Of a stretch of 64,000 nt of DNA, positions 22,164 to 34,689 are shown piece after piece. A model generated the notes under the pieces. It had not been told where the DNA came from. It ran no database searches and saw nothing but the letters and a program-made list of their open reading frames with translations. Source of the stretch: Limnomonas spitsbergensis (lineage: Eukaryota > Chlorophyta > Chlorophyceae > Chlamydomonadales); NCBI GenBank assembly GCA_037349105.1, contig JAYJMM010000037.1, forward strand, positions 3,038,001 to 3,102,000. Reading direction: 5' to 3'. Every line of letters starts with the position of its first letter. Within the stretch, counting starts at the first letter, position 1. Made by a program: the position numbers and the translations under genes.

Positions 22164-23530
22164 ATGCCATTTAGAGCTAAACAGAGCATTCATGCAGCCA
22201 ACTACGGTGATGTGGTGTGGGCCACCGATCACCTCCGATCGCAAAACCATCTCCAGAGCACGCCACAGTCCAGCTTTATACAGCACCTGTGTCAGGCAGC
22301 TGGGCTCCCTGTGTCAGCCGCCAGTTGGAGAGTCGTGAGGGAGCTACAGATCCAACCGTTTCAGCGAGGTTGGTGGCGCCATGTCCATCGCTACTACAAT
22401 GCAGCGGTAGTACCGGCAGCACTTGACGACAGCCTACCCATGGCGGCGTCCATGGCGGCTGATATGCAGCTCGCGCTCAGGCCAATGGAGGACGCGTTTG
22501 GTGAAGTGAACTGCTAAGTGCCTTAGAAGAGCTAGAGCGGGGAGCAGCCGCCTCTAAATTGTGTCTTGCAGTGGCTGACCTACAAATTCTCCCCGACGCA
22601 AAGATGCTAGTTCTAGTTGACGCTGCCTATGAGCGGGCGCAGATGGAGATCGTCGGCAGGGAACACCCTAGGGACCCCGCCACCAAACACAGGTCTGCGG
22701 CCGCCTACCACACCTGGTTTCAGCCTACAGCAGGCGCACGTCAGGAACCGCATTAGCAAAAGGGCGTGCGCTCGTGTGTGCAGTAACTTGAGGCTGCGAC
22801 TCCGAGGGGCCAACACAGCTGATAATAGAGGACGGCACAGCGATCAGCAGCGTGGCATACGCTACTGCCAATGGTCACCGGGGCTGGGCTGAGGGACACG
22901 GCCAACATATGGAGGAATGGAGGATGCACTGCATGTGTGCTTTTTGCCCTACCGTAGTGTGAAAGAGAGGCTGAGGGCGAGAGGTTGGCCGGCCCCCCAA
23001 AGGCCGCCACGGACTTTCAGCAGTTGTACCAGGGCAGGCATGGGTGGGAGGCTCTGGCTTTTGTTGAGGACGTGGTAGACGTTGTTGAGGGCTAGTCTGC
23101 TGTCGTTTTTCGCCTCCCTGGGGACGGGCTCATTCCCTTTTTGTCTCTCTTGCTTTTAGAGGCGGGGATCCTTCGGTCTGCCTTTGGAGGGGTGCTTTTC
23201 TTGGCCCTTTGTGCTCCTCTCTGTCTGTCCTCTAGCCTTAAGTTCCTTTCATTTTTTTCTCCCAACCAGACAGAACGTTGGAGAGCCCACAGGCAGCGGT
23301 GGGAAGCCCTGGTTTTGTGCAACTTATAGTTGAGCTGTTTGAAGGCTGTTCTCTTCAGGGGCAGGGGATGCAGTTTACGTGACCTTTGTTGTTTCTTGAG
23401 TGAAATTCCTAACCTTTCTTTCCTCTTATGCCTTCTTCTTTGTCTTTCCTAGCTGAGTTTTTGTTTGCCGACGTGGCCGAGCTTTATTTCCAGAGGTCTA
23501 GAGGCGTGACGTCACTAAAGCTAGGCAGCC
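22164..23530 (+). pseudogene. Family X gene, copy X3 (plus strand, divergent from X2)
   Basis: One frame (22164-22517) carries CQAAGLPVSAASWRVVREL, then QIQPFQRGWWRHVHRYYNA and MAADMQLAL. Another (22559-22756) carries DAAYERAQMEIVGREHPRD. They join only through a frameshift near 22510. Further on, a Cys-rich segment (HCMCAFC, about 22930) and YQGRHGWEALAFVEDVV (about 23030) follow. The 3' region ends in a pyrimidine-rich, CTCCCAAC...GACAG sequence and GACGTGGCCGAGCTTT. This end is shared with 14890-14970, 34350-34590 and 43880-43960. X2 and X3 start head to head about 100 bp apart. Confidence 0.5.
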
Positions 23531-23589
23531 ACCTGAGGATGTTGAGCAGCTTAAAATATTTTTATCAACTAGGACGGCTGGTCCATCTG

Positions 23590-24650
23590 AGTGTTGTAAT
23601 GCACTGCTTTTTCATACCGGAATAAACGTTCCACGTTGACATCCTGCCTGCATGTCATGTAGGGGATATGTAAGTAGATTCTCGTGGCTGGGCTGCAATT
23701 GAGAACTTCTTATACCTTTCAGCCTCCAGCTTGAGGCCTCATGCACGGGCAGCCTCGCTGGTTGGGCATGCGTTTGAAAGCCGGTCAAGCGGTTCAGCCC
23801 CCACCCGGTGATGTCGGGTATGCAGCCTGATGCCAGGTAGTAAACCTCTCTGATAGCAAAGAAATGAACACTGGCAGCTAATGATATCATTTTACACAAC
23901 CAACCTTATAGAAGTTGATATGAAATTAATCAAACTGTCAAATATCCAAATAAAATTTTAAGTAGCAGCATCCCAGACAATCAAGCTTCCAGCTTGCCAA
24001 CATCTTGCCTACGCTTTGATAGACTAAACAACTTGCCGTCATCCACTGTTGCTCCCAGGAAAGAAATACAGCAGGTGCCAAGGTACAGATGAACGGCCGG
24101 ATATTGACAGTACCAAAGGCGGAGTACCGCATTACTGGCATGACGGCATATTAAATGACTTTTAAACAATCTCGGGTGGGTTGTAAGTTTGAAGTTAAAG
24201 ACAGAGAAGAGGCCAGGTTCTGGAAATACTAGGGAGACAAATAATGAATACAATAAGCTACAATGTTATTTTAGTGCCTGCATACTATTTTTTGCAGGCC
24301 AAGAGGTAAACCTTAAACCCTTGACCACAATGCCCATGGGGACCAAACGTTGCACTGCCTATGGCCGGCAACCCAAGCAACTGGGCCTGGGTATCTAGCT
24401 CCCTCGGCCATTAATCCTTACACAGCTGACTCGTACCTACTGCAGCCTTAAGTAACCCTGGTCAGCAAAGGGACAGGCCAGCAAAACCAGAAGACGCAGC
24501 ATCAAGTTGTTGCTCAACTACCCGTCAAGCTCATAAAATATAAATAATCGTACTTCCGCTCCCCCATGATCATCTGGTAAAGCAACCTTTATCCCTGCAG
24601 CATATATTAAATAATCTTCAAAAGGAAGGCATAATCTTAAGTTGGGCAAA
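23590..24650. repeat. Unit spacer and 3' flank of the BTB-WD40 gene, copy B
   Basis: 23590-23890 matches 12740-13070 and 34690-34950. 23930-24650 matches 34990-35739 and 44080-44830, directly downstream of each WD40 exon on the minus strand. It probably includes 3' UTR sequence. No gene is seen. Confidence 0.5.
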
Positions 24651-24657
24651 GAGCACT

Positions 24658-27600
24658 CTAGCGCCACACTAGGATGCTGGATGAGAATATGCCCTCCTCT
24701 TCCACCGGAGCTGCTGTGATTAGGCACAGAGTCGTCAGGCCAGGGTCGTGGCAGTACGTCCAAAGAATGTGTCCCTCTTCAGGCTTGTAGTCATCCAAAG
24801 CCACCTGCCTGCTGATGTCCCAGGTTCTCAGCCATTGACCATAGGAGAATGAGGCCAGCACAGTAGCCCCCGAAGCGTCTAGGGCAACCTGGGTTGCATA
24901 GTCAGGATCGCATGGATCCTCAAACGCTGAGCCTCTGCACAAGCCGGTACCAAGATCCCACACCTTGATGGTCTTATCATGAACACAGCTGCTGACTGCG
25001 GTGCGGCCGCTGAAATCCATTCCAACGCTGTCGACTCCACCTCGGTGTCCCTCCATGGTGCGCACACATTCACTAGTGCGTGTATCCCACAATCGTACGG
25101 TCTTATCGTTGGAGCACGAGATGATCAAGCTGGTTTCTCCTAAGGATTGCCAATCATTGACTAGGCCGCTGTGCCCTGTCAGGCTCGGCATAGCCTCCAT
25201 CTCTCTTGAAATGTCCCACATGCTGATTGTCTCAGAGGAAGCGCCTTCACAGGTATATACTACACTGCTGACGCCGTGCCATTTAGTCCGATAAAGCGGC
25301 CCTGCTCCCTCAGGCTCAATTGAACCTCGGACCTGACGGCTGGCCAGGTCCAAGATATTGCTGTCAGAATCATTGACAACCAATGCCAGTCCATTGGCAT
25401 TGATGTCAAGGTCAAGATGACAACTCGTCCCAAGCTCCGATCGGTATGCGACCTGCCATTCTCTGATTGTCAATATCCCACATTTGGAGATACACTTGGC
25501 CAAGATGGCAGATGCTGAAAACAAGTTGAGAGTTCCACAGACAGCTCGTTGAGCCTGTCTTAGTTCCATCCCAGTTTTCAACAAGGCCATCACCCTGGGG
25601 GATGGAAAACATAGGTTAACAGTCATTCCCTTTGAATAAATAACCTCCCAGGTGATCTCATTATTGAGGCAATGAAAACCAACACATCCGCACTATCTCC
25701 CCTCCTTACTCACCTCCGCCACTAATGCGCACTTCACAGACAGGGGCTGGCTGATCCGAGGAACACATGATCCCTGAGGATGTGGGGAAACATAAACGTA
25801 AATCAATGCCATGCAACGTGCCCTGTATAAAGTGGTGATAATGAGGGTCATGGCAAAAGGGGCTACGGTACGCATCGCAGATTTCATTGCTGTTTTTTCA
25901 AGACATCAGAGCTGTTATTTAATGGAAATAACCATCTGGATGTCACCGGCATATGATGGGAAAAGCAATCATGTGTATCTCAATCAAAACTGCGCACACC
26001 CTCACCTTGAACCCAAACGGCAGGCCTGACATCACATTAATGACCTCCATACATGTTTCCTGACGGAGCCCATGCAGTAGGCCCCTCTGGACAGGGCTGT
26101 ACAGAGCACTCAGAATGGGAGAGACAGCTGGCTTTGTCGCCGCAGAGAGCTGAGACAGGCATGCCCGAATCATGGGCGTGTACTGCAGGGAGTCAGACAG
26201 CGCGAGCCATTCAAACAGATCTGGGCCGGATGCTGAGCTGGCAGCTGATGCCGATGATTGCACAAGAGTAGGAGGTGAGGGCCAGAACTGAGGCTTGGCA
26301 GCATCAAAGGCATTTGAACAAAGCTCCAGCACAGCCGGCATGTCGTACTGGTGCGCGATAGGCAGAATCCGAAAGGCTATGGCTGGGGTCACTGTGGATG
26401 CTGCCCCCTTGATCACTGCAAGATAAACATGAGGGCAATGGGTATTAGACACTGATGATTGGACATGCCAGTTGAGGTAAACAAGGGCAATGGCCATTCG
26501 ACGCTGAGTTATGAGACATGCCAGCTGACATAAACGCTCAGCCGATAAACCAAGCTTACCTGCGCGGTACAGTAACCTGAGCACTTCCATCCAGTCCTCC
26601 AGGCATCCATCAACCTATGGTAGTCAGAACAATATTTCTTTTTTGTCCCAGTCAGTAAACGGGGGTGAAGTTTTACACCCTAAAGGTGTAGAGCTTGATG
26701 TGCATAAGGCTCTAGGTCTATCAAGATCTGGTGTTAAAATGATTTTGGTCCAGGTGGGGGGTCCATAGGGGTGGGGCAACGTTGAAGGGGGGGCCAGGCT
26801 GGGGGTCTCCCGAAAAGTCCGAAGTCAGAAAGAAAGAAAATAACATTCCCTGCCCCAACAGGTCAGTGACTTTCACCATCTGCAATAGCGTTGAGGGTAC
26901 GAGTTAGGGGGGAAGCTGGGCAAGGAGGTCACTAAGAAGCACAGGGGACAGGTGCTCAAGGTGCATATATTCAAGCTGGCGTTAGATTCTAGCGTTATGC
27001 CTAGAGTCTCCCGTATATGACGCATTTTGAATTCTAGCAAAGGTAGTTAGGTAGTTAGAGCGCAAGCAGCAGCCCGGGCTGGATCCCATGCCTTCTTTCT
27101 GTTTCATTACTTGGACATTAGATGACTCGATAAATTGATGGTGCCTGGGTTCTCTGAGCGGATGATGATTGAATTATTGACGACCCTGTGTGATCCAATA
27201 CAAGACTGCACCATCTTTTAATTTAATGTAGTCTGCATCCATGTAAGCCTTTGCGCCAAATTATTGATTAACCGGGCTGCGCGAACCTCTGCTGCGCGCT
27301 TACTATCAATTCCAAAACCGCATAGTGGTGGATAGGTATGACCCCCTGGTATGACAGTCTCCTCATGATGGGACCATTGATCCAGGTGATCTATCACTTG
27401 TCCACGCAAAGATCTCAAGCAGTTGATACTCAGTTCACTTACTGACACGGTAGAGGATGCTGCATCAACCGCAGCTTGGCTAGCGTGCCTCTTCCGAGCT
27501 GGATCGTCGTGTTCCGACCTGGCTTCCGGCAGGAAACCCTCAAGAACTTCAGAGGCCAGCCCAAGAAAGCTTCGATGTGCCTTAACGGAGCGTCCATCGG

Positions 27601-27661
27601 AGAAGCTTAAAGTGACGTCACCCCGAGATAGAGCATTTTCAAGCGTATGCTGGCTGCTCAT
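24658..27661 (-). pseudogene. BTB-WD40 fusion gene, copy B, frameshifted
   Basis: The five-exon structure equals the intact copy at 44831-48608: 27661-27443 (BTB N-half), 26614-26560, 26415-26006 (BTB C-half and BACK-like helices), 25773-25714, and 25594-24658 (WD40 propeller). Splice sites are all GT-AG and phases agree through exon 4. Exon 5 is 937 nt, one more than a multiple of three. The first blade (to AGRIPIGAWDELSS, about 25412) is in one frame and the remaining blades from DLDINANGLALV are in another. A single-base indel near 25410-25425 therefore breaks the protein unless it is a sequencing error. The blades otherwise look conserved (KTVRLWDTRTSECVRTMEGH). Confidence 0.8.
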
Positions 27662-27879
27662 TGGGTTATGGATTCCCAAAGACGTGATTGTACTTTTGTC
27701 GAATTGATTTGTTTTGTTTTGACTTCAGATGAGCGCAAATTCTCAGCCCACTCCGGACAAACATGGAGACTCCTGAGTGGCAGAATACGGCGACGCGGTT
27801 GGATCTGGCCCAGATCAGTGGTTGTGAATCGTCAGTTGGGCATGGGGTCGACCTTACGACTCCCATGTGCTGCTGAATC

Positions 27880-28411
27880 GGCGCAGATGCACAAGAAGGA
27901 GGACTGCATTAAGAACAATCGGTCACCGAACAGACTGCATGAGCCTGCATGAGCCTCATGAAGGCAGATACTGCCGAAAGATAGGTGCTGAGTAGAGTGA
28001 CGCCACCAGCCCTGAGCACGAGGTCTCTAGCACCTGGCATGCGGTGGGGCAGCGCCAAAGCCTTAAGGGGAACACAAGGTATGTATTTATTTGTGGTATG
28101 CATAGTGTGGTAAACGAGTTGCCCAACAGCCATGCAGCACTGTCACGCACAACTACACAAACACGGTGGATGAGCTGCTAGTCTTAAGCAGTTGAACACG
28201 CTTTCCATTGTAAAACATGGGTACCGGTATTTGAAGGTCCCATCAACTCTGCGCACATAGGTCCTTACCATTAGCGACTGTGCCAACACAGGGGACATGT
28301 CCGGTCATGCCATTATTGGCATCCTCAAAGCGGCCTTCGAGCTCCCCTGAGGGGCATGCACCACTCGTAACCGAATGAACAACCGCTAATTGAGAAAGTC
28401 ATCATTGGGCA
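27880..28411 (+). pseudogene. Family Y gene, copy Y2
   Basis: An exon ending at 28078 (GTATGT donor) encodes SPEHEVSSTWHAVGQRQSL. After a CGCACATAG acceptor (to 28260), the frame LTISDCANTGDMSGHAI, IGILKAAFELP and TGA (28348-28350) matches Y1. The direct splice would, however, enter in a different frame from the conserved one, so the copy is probably not functional. GGGCAG/GTGCGT at about 28412 corresponds to a further donor in the other copies. Confidence 0.4.
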
Positions 28412-29089
28412 GGTGCGTTACCTGTGTTTATTTTCACACACTTAAGCTACAATTTACACACTTCAGCTACACTTCAGCTAAATCATGGCCTATGGCTGTG
28501 AAGCTGCAGTTTGCCCTGACGCTTGGACCACCAGCCTCCGCCTAAATTTGGTCATAAATTCGTAGTCAGCTTAGTGTTGGCCGTCCAGTAGCCCCCAGCG
28601 GGGGGTTTAGCGCGCTTAAATAAATAATTGGGTCACACGGCACAGCCATGCTGCTGTGAGTCCTGACCGGAGGAGCCCTTCACGCTAAGCCCTGTACCCT
28701 TCACCCTGAACTAGTCCAGGGCCCGGGTGTTGCTTGGCATTCCTCAATGATGCATGCATGTTCCTAACAAGTCAGGCAGCTGAGCCAATGGAGTATACAG
28801 GTGTGAGGTCAATCACTTCATGCGTCTAAATTATTGACAAAGCATGACCCCACTCGGCCGTCCACACCTGTGATCTCACTAGCACTGCCCAAATGTCGTA
28901 AGGAGGAAAATTCCGATTAAGCTCATCAAACCCCTGTTTGTTTTTCCGGAACTCCTCTTCCTCTTCTGCCTCTCTCGTTAATTGCATGGTGGCTCTTGCA
29001 TATTATTTTGTTCCGTATAGGCCTCCTCTTTATTGTACCTTAGCTCTTGAACCCCCTATTTGTTTTTCTGGATGATTTATTTTGCACTT

Positions 29090-30130
29090 GCATCTCCTTT
29101 TTTAGTCCATAAATCTGAAGGACCAGCTGTGCCTTTTCTCTCACAGCCGCCTTCCTCTATGGCTAAGCCAGAGCAGAAAGTGACAACTCGGTTGGGCCGC
29201 TACAGCCTTGACCCGCCCAGCCTTGACCCGCCCTGCTTCGACCCCCTCCTGTATTTCTACATGAACTGCCTAGGACAAGGGTGGGTTTAAGATTCAAAAT
29301 TCAAATTTGGAGAGAGTTGTGTATGGGGTATTTTGCAGGGGAGGTCTGTTGTGTGCAACTGCTATCACCAGGGATCTCTTGCCACCACAAATGATTCTTG
29401 AACGGTGAATATTCAAATTGTTGTGTCTGGCACGTATAACAGCCAGGCCTTCCTGAGTTATGTATCAATCTGCTTCGTAAAATACATTTTTCGTCGCGCA
29501 GGTAAAAAGAATGTAAAAACAGTGCCGCAGCATTATTATTTTATGCATCGCCACGCAGGGGTCATTTCAGACACTTTTCGGCCTCCGCCCACCGACCACA
29601 ACGTAAACCCTAGTTCAACACCGCGCACCGCTGATTTTTTAATTATTATTAGCGCGCAGCATGTCCGCGCAATCCAACAATTAATTAATTTGAGATAAGT
29701 CAAAGGCATTCTACGGTATTCAAATGGGCGAAATCGTTTTCGGCAAGGCCCTTGCCCTGAGACCTCACATCCATGACCGAGCCTGTGTACCGTATTTAGT
29801 CTCCCTCAGCATTACCATACCTGCTGCTTGGGCCCCTGAGGCCGCTGATCCATTTTCAGCGCTGAACTCGTGGAGGCCAGTTGTGGCCACTGGGCAGGTC
29901 ATGTCAGGACTGTAAAAGGACTGGTGGATCCCCAGTACATGAACATGCAAACGGAACTCAAACCATGCCCTGAATCCTGAGCCCCAAACCTTAACTCTTG
30001 CAGATCCTATTTCCAGAGGCAGCAGAGGCAGCATGCCACGGATGGATGTTAGGGTGAGCTTGATGAGGCGATGGATTCTGCGTAATGTGATATCAGGAAG
30101 GGGGGGCGTAAACATGATGTTGAACATTGG
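29090..30130. repeat. Unit block ii, copy 3
   Basis: Matches copies 1, 2 and 4 (CCAGTTGTGGCCACTGGGC, AGGTCATGTCAGGACTG). It has extra AT-rich sequence at about 29440-29740 that is not obvious in copy 2. Confidence 0.5.
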
Positions 30131-30160
30131 GGCCCATTTGAAAAAACTTGTGATCCTTAC

Positions 30161-31347
30161 GATGTCCCATGCACAGTCAGTCATGCTGCTTGGCCTGGAT
30201 GTCCCATGCACAGCCAGCCTTGCTGCTTGAGCTGGATGTTCCATGCACAGCCGGCCATGCTGCTTGCGCTCATTGTCCCATGCACATCCAGCCATGCTGC
30301 TAGGACTGATTGTCCCATGCGCAGACAGCCAGCCATGCTGCTTGGACCGAATGTCCCATGCACAGCCAGGCATGTTGCTTGGGCCTTATTTCCCACGCAC
30401 AGTCAGCCACGCTGCTAGGACCGAATGTACCATGAGAAGCCAGCCATGCTGCTTGGGATGGATGTCCCAAGCACAGCCAGCCATGCTGCTTGGGATGGAT
30501 GTCCCATGCACAGCCAGCCATGCTGCTTGGGATGGATGTCCCATGCACAGCCAGCCATGCTGCTTTGGCCAGATGTCACATGCACAGCCAGCCATGCTGC
30601 TTGTGCCGGATGTCTCAATCACAGCCAGCCATGCTCCTTGGCTCAGATGTCCCATACACAGCCAGCCATGCTGCTTGGGCTGATCGTCCCATGCACAGCC
30701 AGCCATGCTGCTTGAGCTCATTCTCCCATGCACAGCCAGCCATGCTGCTTGGGCTCATTTTACCATGCACAGCCAGCCATGCTGCTTGGGCTGATCGTCC
30801 CATGCACAGCCAGCCATGCTGCTTGAGCTCATTCTCCCATGCACAGCCAGCCATGCTGCTTGCTCCGGATGTCCCATGCGCAGCCAGCCATGCTGCCTGG
30901 CCCCGATGTCCCATGCACAGCCAGGCATGCTGCTCGGACCGGATGTCTCAAGCACAGCCAGCCATGCTGCTTGTGCCGGATGTCACGTACACAGCCAGCC
31001 ATGCTGCTTGCTCCGGATGTCCCATGCACAGCCAGCCATGCTGCTTGCTCCGGATGTCCCATGCCCAGCCGGCCATGCTACTTGGGCCGGATGTCCCATG
31101 CACAGCCAGCCATGCTGCTTGGGTCGATGTCCCATGCGCAGCCAGCCATGATGCTTGGGCTTAAATTCCCATGCACAGCCATGCATGCTGCTCGCGCCGG
31201 ATGTCCCATGTGCAGCCAGCGATGCTGCTTGGCCCAGATGTCCCATGCACAGCCGGCCATGCTGCTTGGCCCAGATGTCTCAATCACAGCCAGCCATGCT
31301 CCTTGGCTCAGATGTCCCATGCACAGCCAGCCATGCTGCTTGGGCCA
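30161..31347. repeat. 37-bp minisatellite, about 32 units
   Basis: This is the same unit as at 20630-20908. Units differ mainly at the GGATGTCCCAT segment. Higher-order structure is present: a block of about 110 bp (three units) containing CTGATCGTCCCATGC and CTCATTCTCCCATGC occurs at about 30678 and again at about 30788. The variant TCTCAATCACAGCCAGCCAT occurs at about 30612 and 31278. Confidence 0.9.
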
Positions 31348-31650
31348 GGAGCCGTAGATCGGTGGAGCCCATGGAGGTTAGGCCGCAATCAGGCCTTGGG
31401 AAACTTGGCGGCGGCGGAACGGCCCGGTGGACTCGTCACCATAATTTGGTCACTTATTCATAGATCCTATTTTCTTTATTGATCCCATTCTGAGCCTAGC
31501 TTTGAATCACAGATTCATCCATATCCCAAGGAAATTGGTTTGAGGAGTATCGGACACATGCTTGCTGTACAAATTGGTGCACATGCTGTCTGGGGGGGCA
31601 ATTCTGACTAAAAGTTTGGATTGAACAACTAACATGTCCGTGTCATTACG

Positions 31651-31816
31651 TAGTCCTATCAGGGGTCCTATGTACCCATCCATGCAGATCCATCAGATGA
31701 GGCCTTGGCTTATGCTGTGTTATTCTATGTATGGGAACTGATCACCCCGGAGAATGTGATGGAAGAGCATCAGATGCAGCTCAATGAGTCAGATGGCAGG
31801 ACACAGCTGGGCAGCT
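31651..31816 (+). CDS. Short exon-like open frame of unknown function
   Basis: Between an in-frame TAG and TGA lies a stretch reading HADPSDEALAYAVLFYVWEL, then ITPENVMEEHQMQL. Its balanced composition looks protein-coding, unlike its surroundings. It lacks an in-frame start codon, so it would have to be a terminal exon. A second open frame (31835-32026, ending VPMEYGPYTMPAVPARQF) follows in another frame. The region 31640-32340 has no counterpart in the other units. Function is unknown. Confidence 0.25.
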
Positions 31817-32342
31817 GAAACTTCATCGTCCTGAATGAAAGTAATCAGAGGTGCTGCCGCGCAATACGTAAATGGCAAGCATCTCAAACGTTGTCTTATA
31901 GAGATAATGTTTGAGAGACAAACTAGTAGCTGGGTCATGAATCAAGCCATGCCACACATTCAGATGTTAGTGCCTATGGAGTATGGACCCTACACGATGC
32001 CGGCTGTCCCTGCACGCCAGTTTTGAGGTGGGGGGCCCTGCCTGCTTGGCTCCGTAGTTGGATCTGCGGCCGATCAAGCGGAATGGGTTCAACATATTTC
32101 GTCAGGAACAAGAACCCATGCGAAGTTTTAAGAGCACCCAGCGGTGTCGAGCCAGGGTTAGCCTTGGACGTTCTTTAAGCAGATGGCAGGGCCATATGTA
32201 GCACGATTTCAACGATCGTTTCGGGAGCCCAGGGATCCATGATGAGGATGCAGATATTTAGCGCTTACTTAAGCTGCACTCATCTGAGTTATGTGCATAG
32301 ATCAATGTGTGCTCCTCGCTCGCTCCCGTCATCCTTGCTTCC

Positions 32343-33158
32343 CTAGTTCGTCATGGTCGCTGAGGAACTAGAAGTAAGCATGTGGCAGGTCCTCCTCATG
32401 CTTGTCATCTCTGTCTGCCATGCTATGTTGGCAGTCCTTTTTCTCAAGCCGCTGACTGTTGTGCCGTCCTCTAGTCTTGGCTGAGCTGTTGGGGCTGAGT
32501 CGCAGCCCTTAGTGTATGCCCACACCAACGCACTACTTCTTGTTGTTGGCGAGCTAGCATGAACCCGCCATAGGATCAATTTGCGCCTCCTCTTAGGCTT
32601 TGTCCACTAGCGCCATCACCTTTGTGACGCAGGGCTGCTGTAGGTCGGTTGCTGCCTGAAACAGCCGCTGCAGATCCTCAAGGGCACCCAGCGCTTCAGT
32701 CATTGCACCAGGTGCGCCTTTGGGTGCTTTGCATGACTACTTGTTGCGTGTTGGCCGCCATGGCTGCTGCCAATAGTGGGCTGTCTTGCTCTGCTGCTGG
32801 TGCCACATCTGCACCATGGCAGCGGAGCGTGTGATGCCACCCGCCACGTGAAAACATTATTAATTTCCCCCCATCTATCTGGCTGCGGACGCGGGCAGCC
32901 TAGAGGTTGGACACAGGTGCTGAAGCAGGCTGGAGTGCATCATCCTGTTGAGGTACTGCCTCGGCTGGGGTTGACCAGTGGCCCACACCACATGTTCGTA
33001 TTCGGGTGCCGCGTATATAGCCGACAACCATGTGTGTTAAGGCAGATGGGCCCGCGGCGCACCTTGGCGGTTGTGTGGCGTATACTGTGCAACACGGCTG
33101 CCATACGCACCGTAGAACGTACCATGGCCTTCCTCATGATGCCGCTTACATGATGCAT
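32343..33158 (-). pseudogene. Family X gene, copy X4 (minus strand)
   Basis: Pieces in several frames match X1 and X2. They include an N-terminal GIMRKAMVRSTVRMAAVLHS (33158 downward), NMWCGPLVNPSRGSTSTG (about 32945) and a C-terminal EMTSMRRTCHMLTSS with stop at 32343. Frameshifts separate them. Confidence 0.45.
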
Positions 33159-33239
33159 GATGCATGATAGTTGAATTATTGGACAGGCTTTTGCATGGCC
33201 CTGTTAAAAAACTGAAACCTCATCACATGCTCCCACATT

Positions 33240-34610
33240 TGGTAGGCCTATAAGGAGGAGGACATTCTGAGGCTGACCTGCTCGCCCATATTGAACAAGA
33301 TTATGACATTTAAAGCTAGGCAGAGCATGCAGCCAACTACGGTGATGTGGTGTGGGCCAACGGTCACCTCCGACCGCACCACTATCTCCAGAGCAAGCTG
33401 AAGTCCAGCTTTCGACAGCAACTGCGTCAGGCAGCGGGGCACCCTGCGTCAGCCGCCAGTTGGGCAGTCCTGAGGGAGCTACAGATCCAACCGTGACATC
33501 GTGGTTGGTGACGCCACGTCACTAGCTTTTACAATGCAGCGGTAGCATCGGCAGCACATAACGACAGCCCACTCATGGTGACAGCCATGGCGGCTGATAT
33601 GCAGCTGGTGCTCACTCAGTCAGACCAATGGAGGACGGAATTGGCGCACTGAACTGCTAGGTGCCTTAGACGAGCTAGAACGGGTGGCAACCGCCCTTAA
33701 ACTGCGTCAGGCAGTGGCTGACCCACAACTTCTCCCCGTGGCAAAGGTGGTAGCGCTGGTGGACGCTGCTTATGTGCAGGCGCAGATGGAGGTTGTCGGC
33801 CGGGAAGACCCTAGGGACCCCGCCACCTAACACTGGTCTGCGGCTGCCTAGTGCCTACCACGCCTGTGCGCCAGCCTACAGCAGGTGCACGTCAGGAACG
33901 GCACTGGCAAAAGGGCGTGCGCTCGTGTGTGCACCAACTAAAGGCTGCGACTCGGAGCAGCTAGCACAGCTGATAATAGAGGACAGCGCAGTGACACACG
34001 CGACTGCCAACGGTGCTGGGCTGAGGGACACGGCCAACGTATGTGCTTTCAGTACCCTACCGTGAAAGAGAGGCTGAGGGCGGGAGGTTGGCAGGCTCCC
34101 CGAAGGAAGCCACGGACTTAAAGCATTTGTACCAGGGCAGGTATGGTTAGAACATGGTAGACTTTGTTGAGGGATAGTCTGTTAGTCCCTTTTTTGCCTC
34201 CCTGGGGGTTGGCTCTTTCCTTTTTTGTCTCTCTCTTGCTTTCAGAGGCGGGGATCCTTCGGTCTGCCTTTCCGTTTTCTGGAGGGGGGGTTCTTGGCCC
34301 TTTGTGCTCCTCTCTGTCTTTCCTCTAGCCTTTAGTACCTTTCATTTCCCTCCCAACTAGACAGGACGTCGTAGAGCCCGCAGGCAGGGGTGGGAGGCTC
34401 TGGTTTTTTTAAGGCTAGTATTTTCAGGGGCAGGGGACAAAGTTTTCCTGACCTTTGTGTACTTGTTGTTTGGCGGGTGAAATTGCTATCCTTTCTTTCC
34501 TGTAGTGTCTTCTCCTTTGACGTTCCTACCTACTTTTTGTGTCCCTTGACGTGGCCGAGCTTCATTTCAGCATGGTCCAGAGGTGTAACGTCATTAGAGC
34601 AAGACAGCCT
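33240..34610 (+). pseudogene. Family X gene, copy X5 (plus strand, divergent from X4)
   Basis: Aligns along its length with 22140-23530: the shared lead (GCAGCCAACTACGGTGATGT), the central helix-coding segment, LIIEDSAVTHATANGAGLRD (about 33970), and the same pyrimidine-rich 3' end with GACGTGGCCGAGCTTC. Stops and frameshifts are frequent, so it is broken. Confidence 0.45.
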
Positions 34611-34689
34611 CCAGGGGTTCTTGATCAGCTTTAAATATTTTGTCAACTTTGACGGCCAGTCCATCTGTGTGTCGTAATGCATGCACTGC

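Noticed and set aside
25001..25294. Plus-strand ORFs opposite the WD40 exons (also 36229-36699 and 45320-45787)
   Set aside because: These are shadows of the well-supported minus-strand WD40 coding sequence.
30490..31164. Long HSQPCCLGWMSHAQPAM-type ORFs on both strands, superficially like a Cys-rich secreted repeat protein
   Set aside because: The 37-bp unit rotates the same peptide through every frame, so openness carries no coding information.
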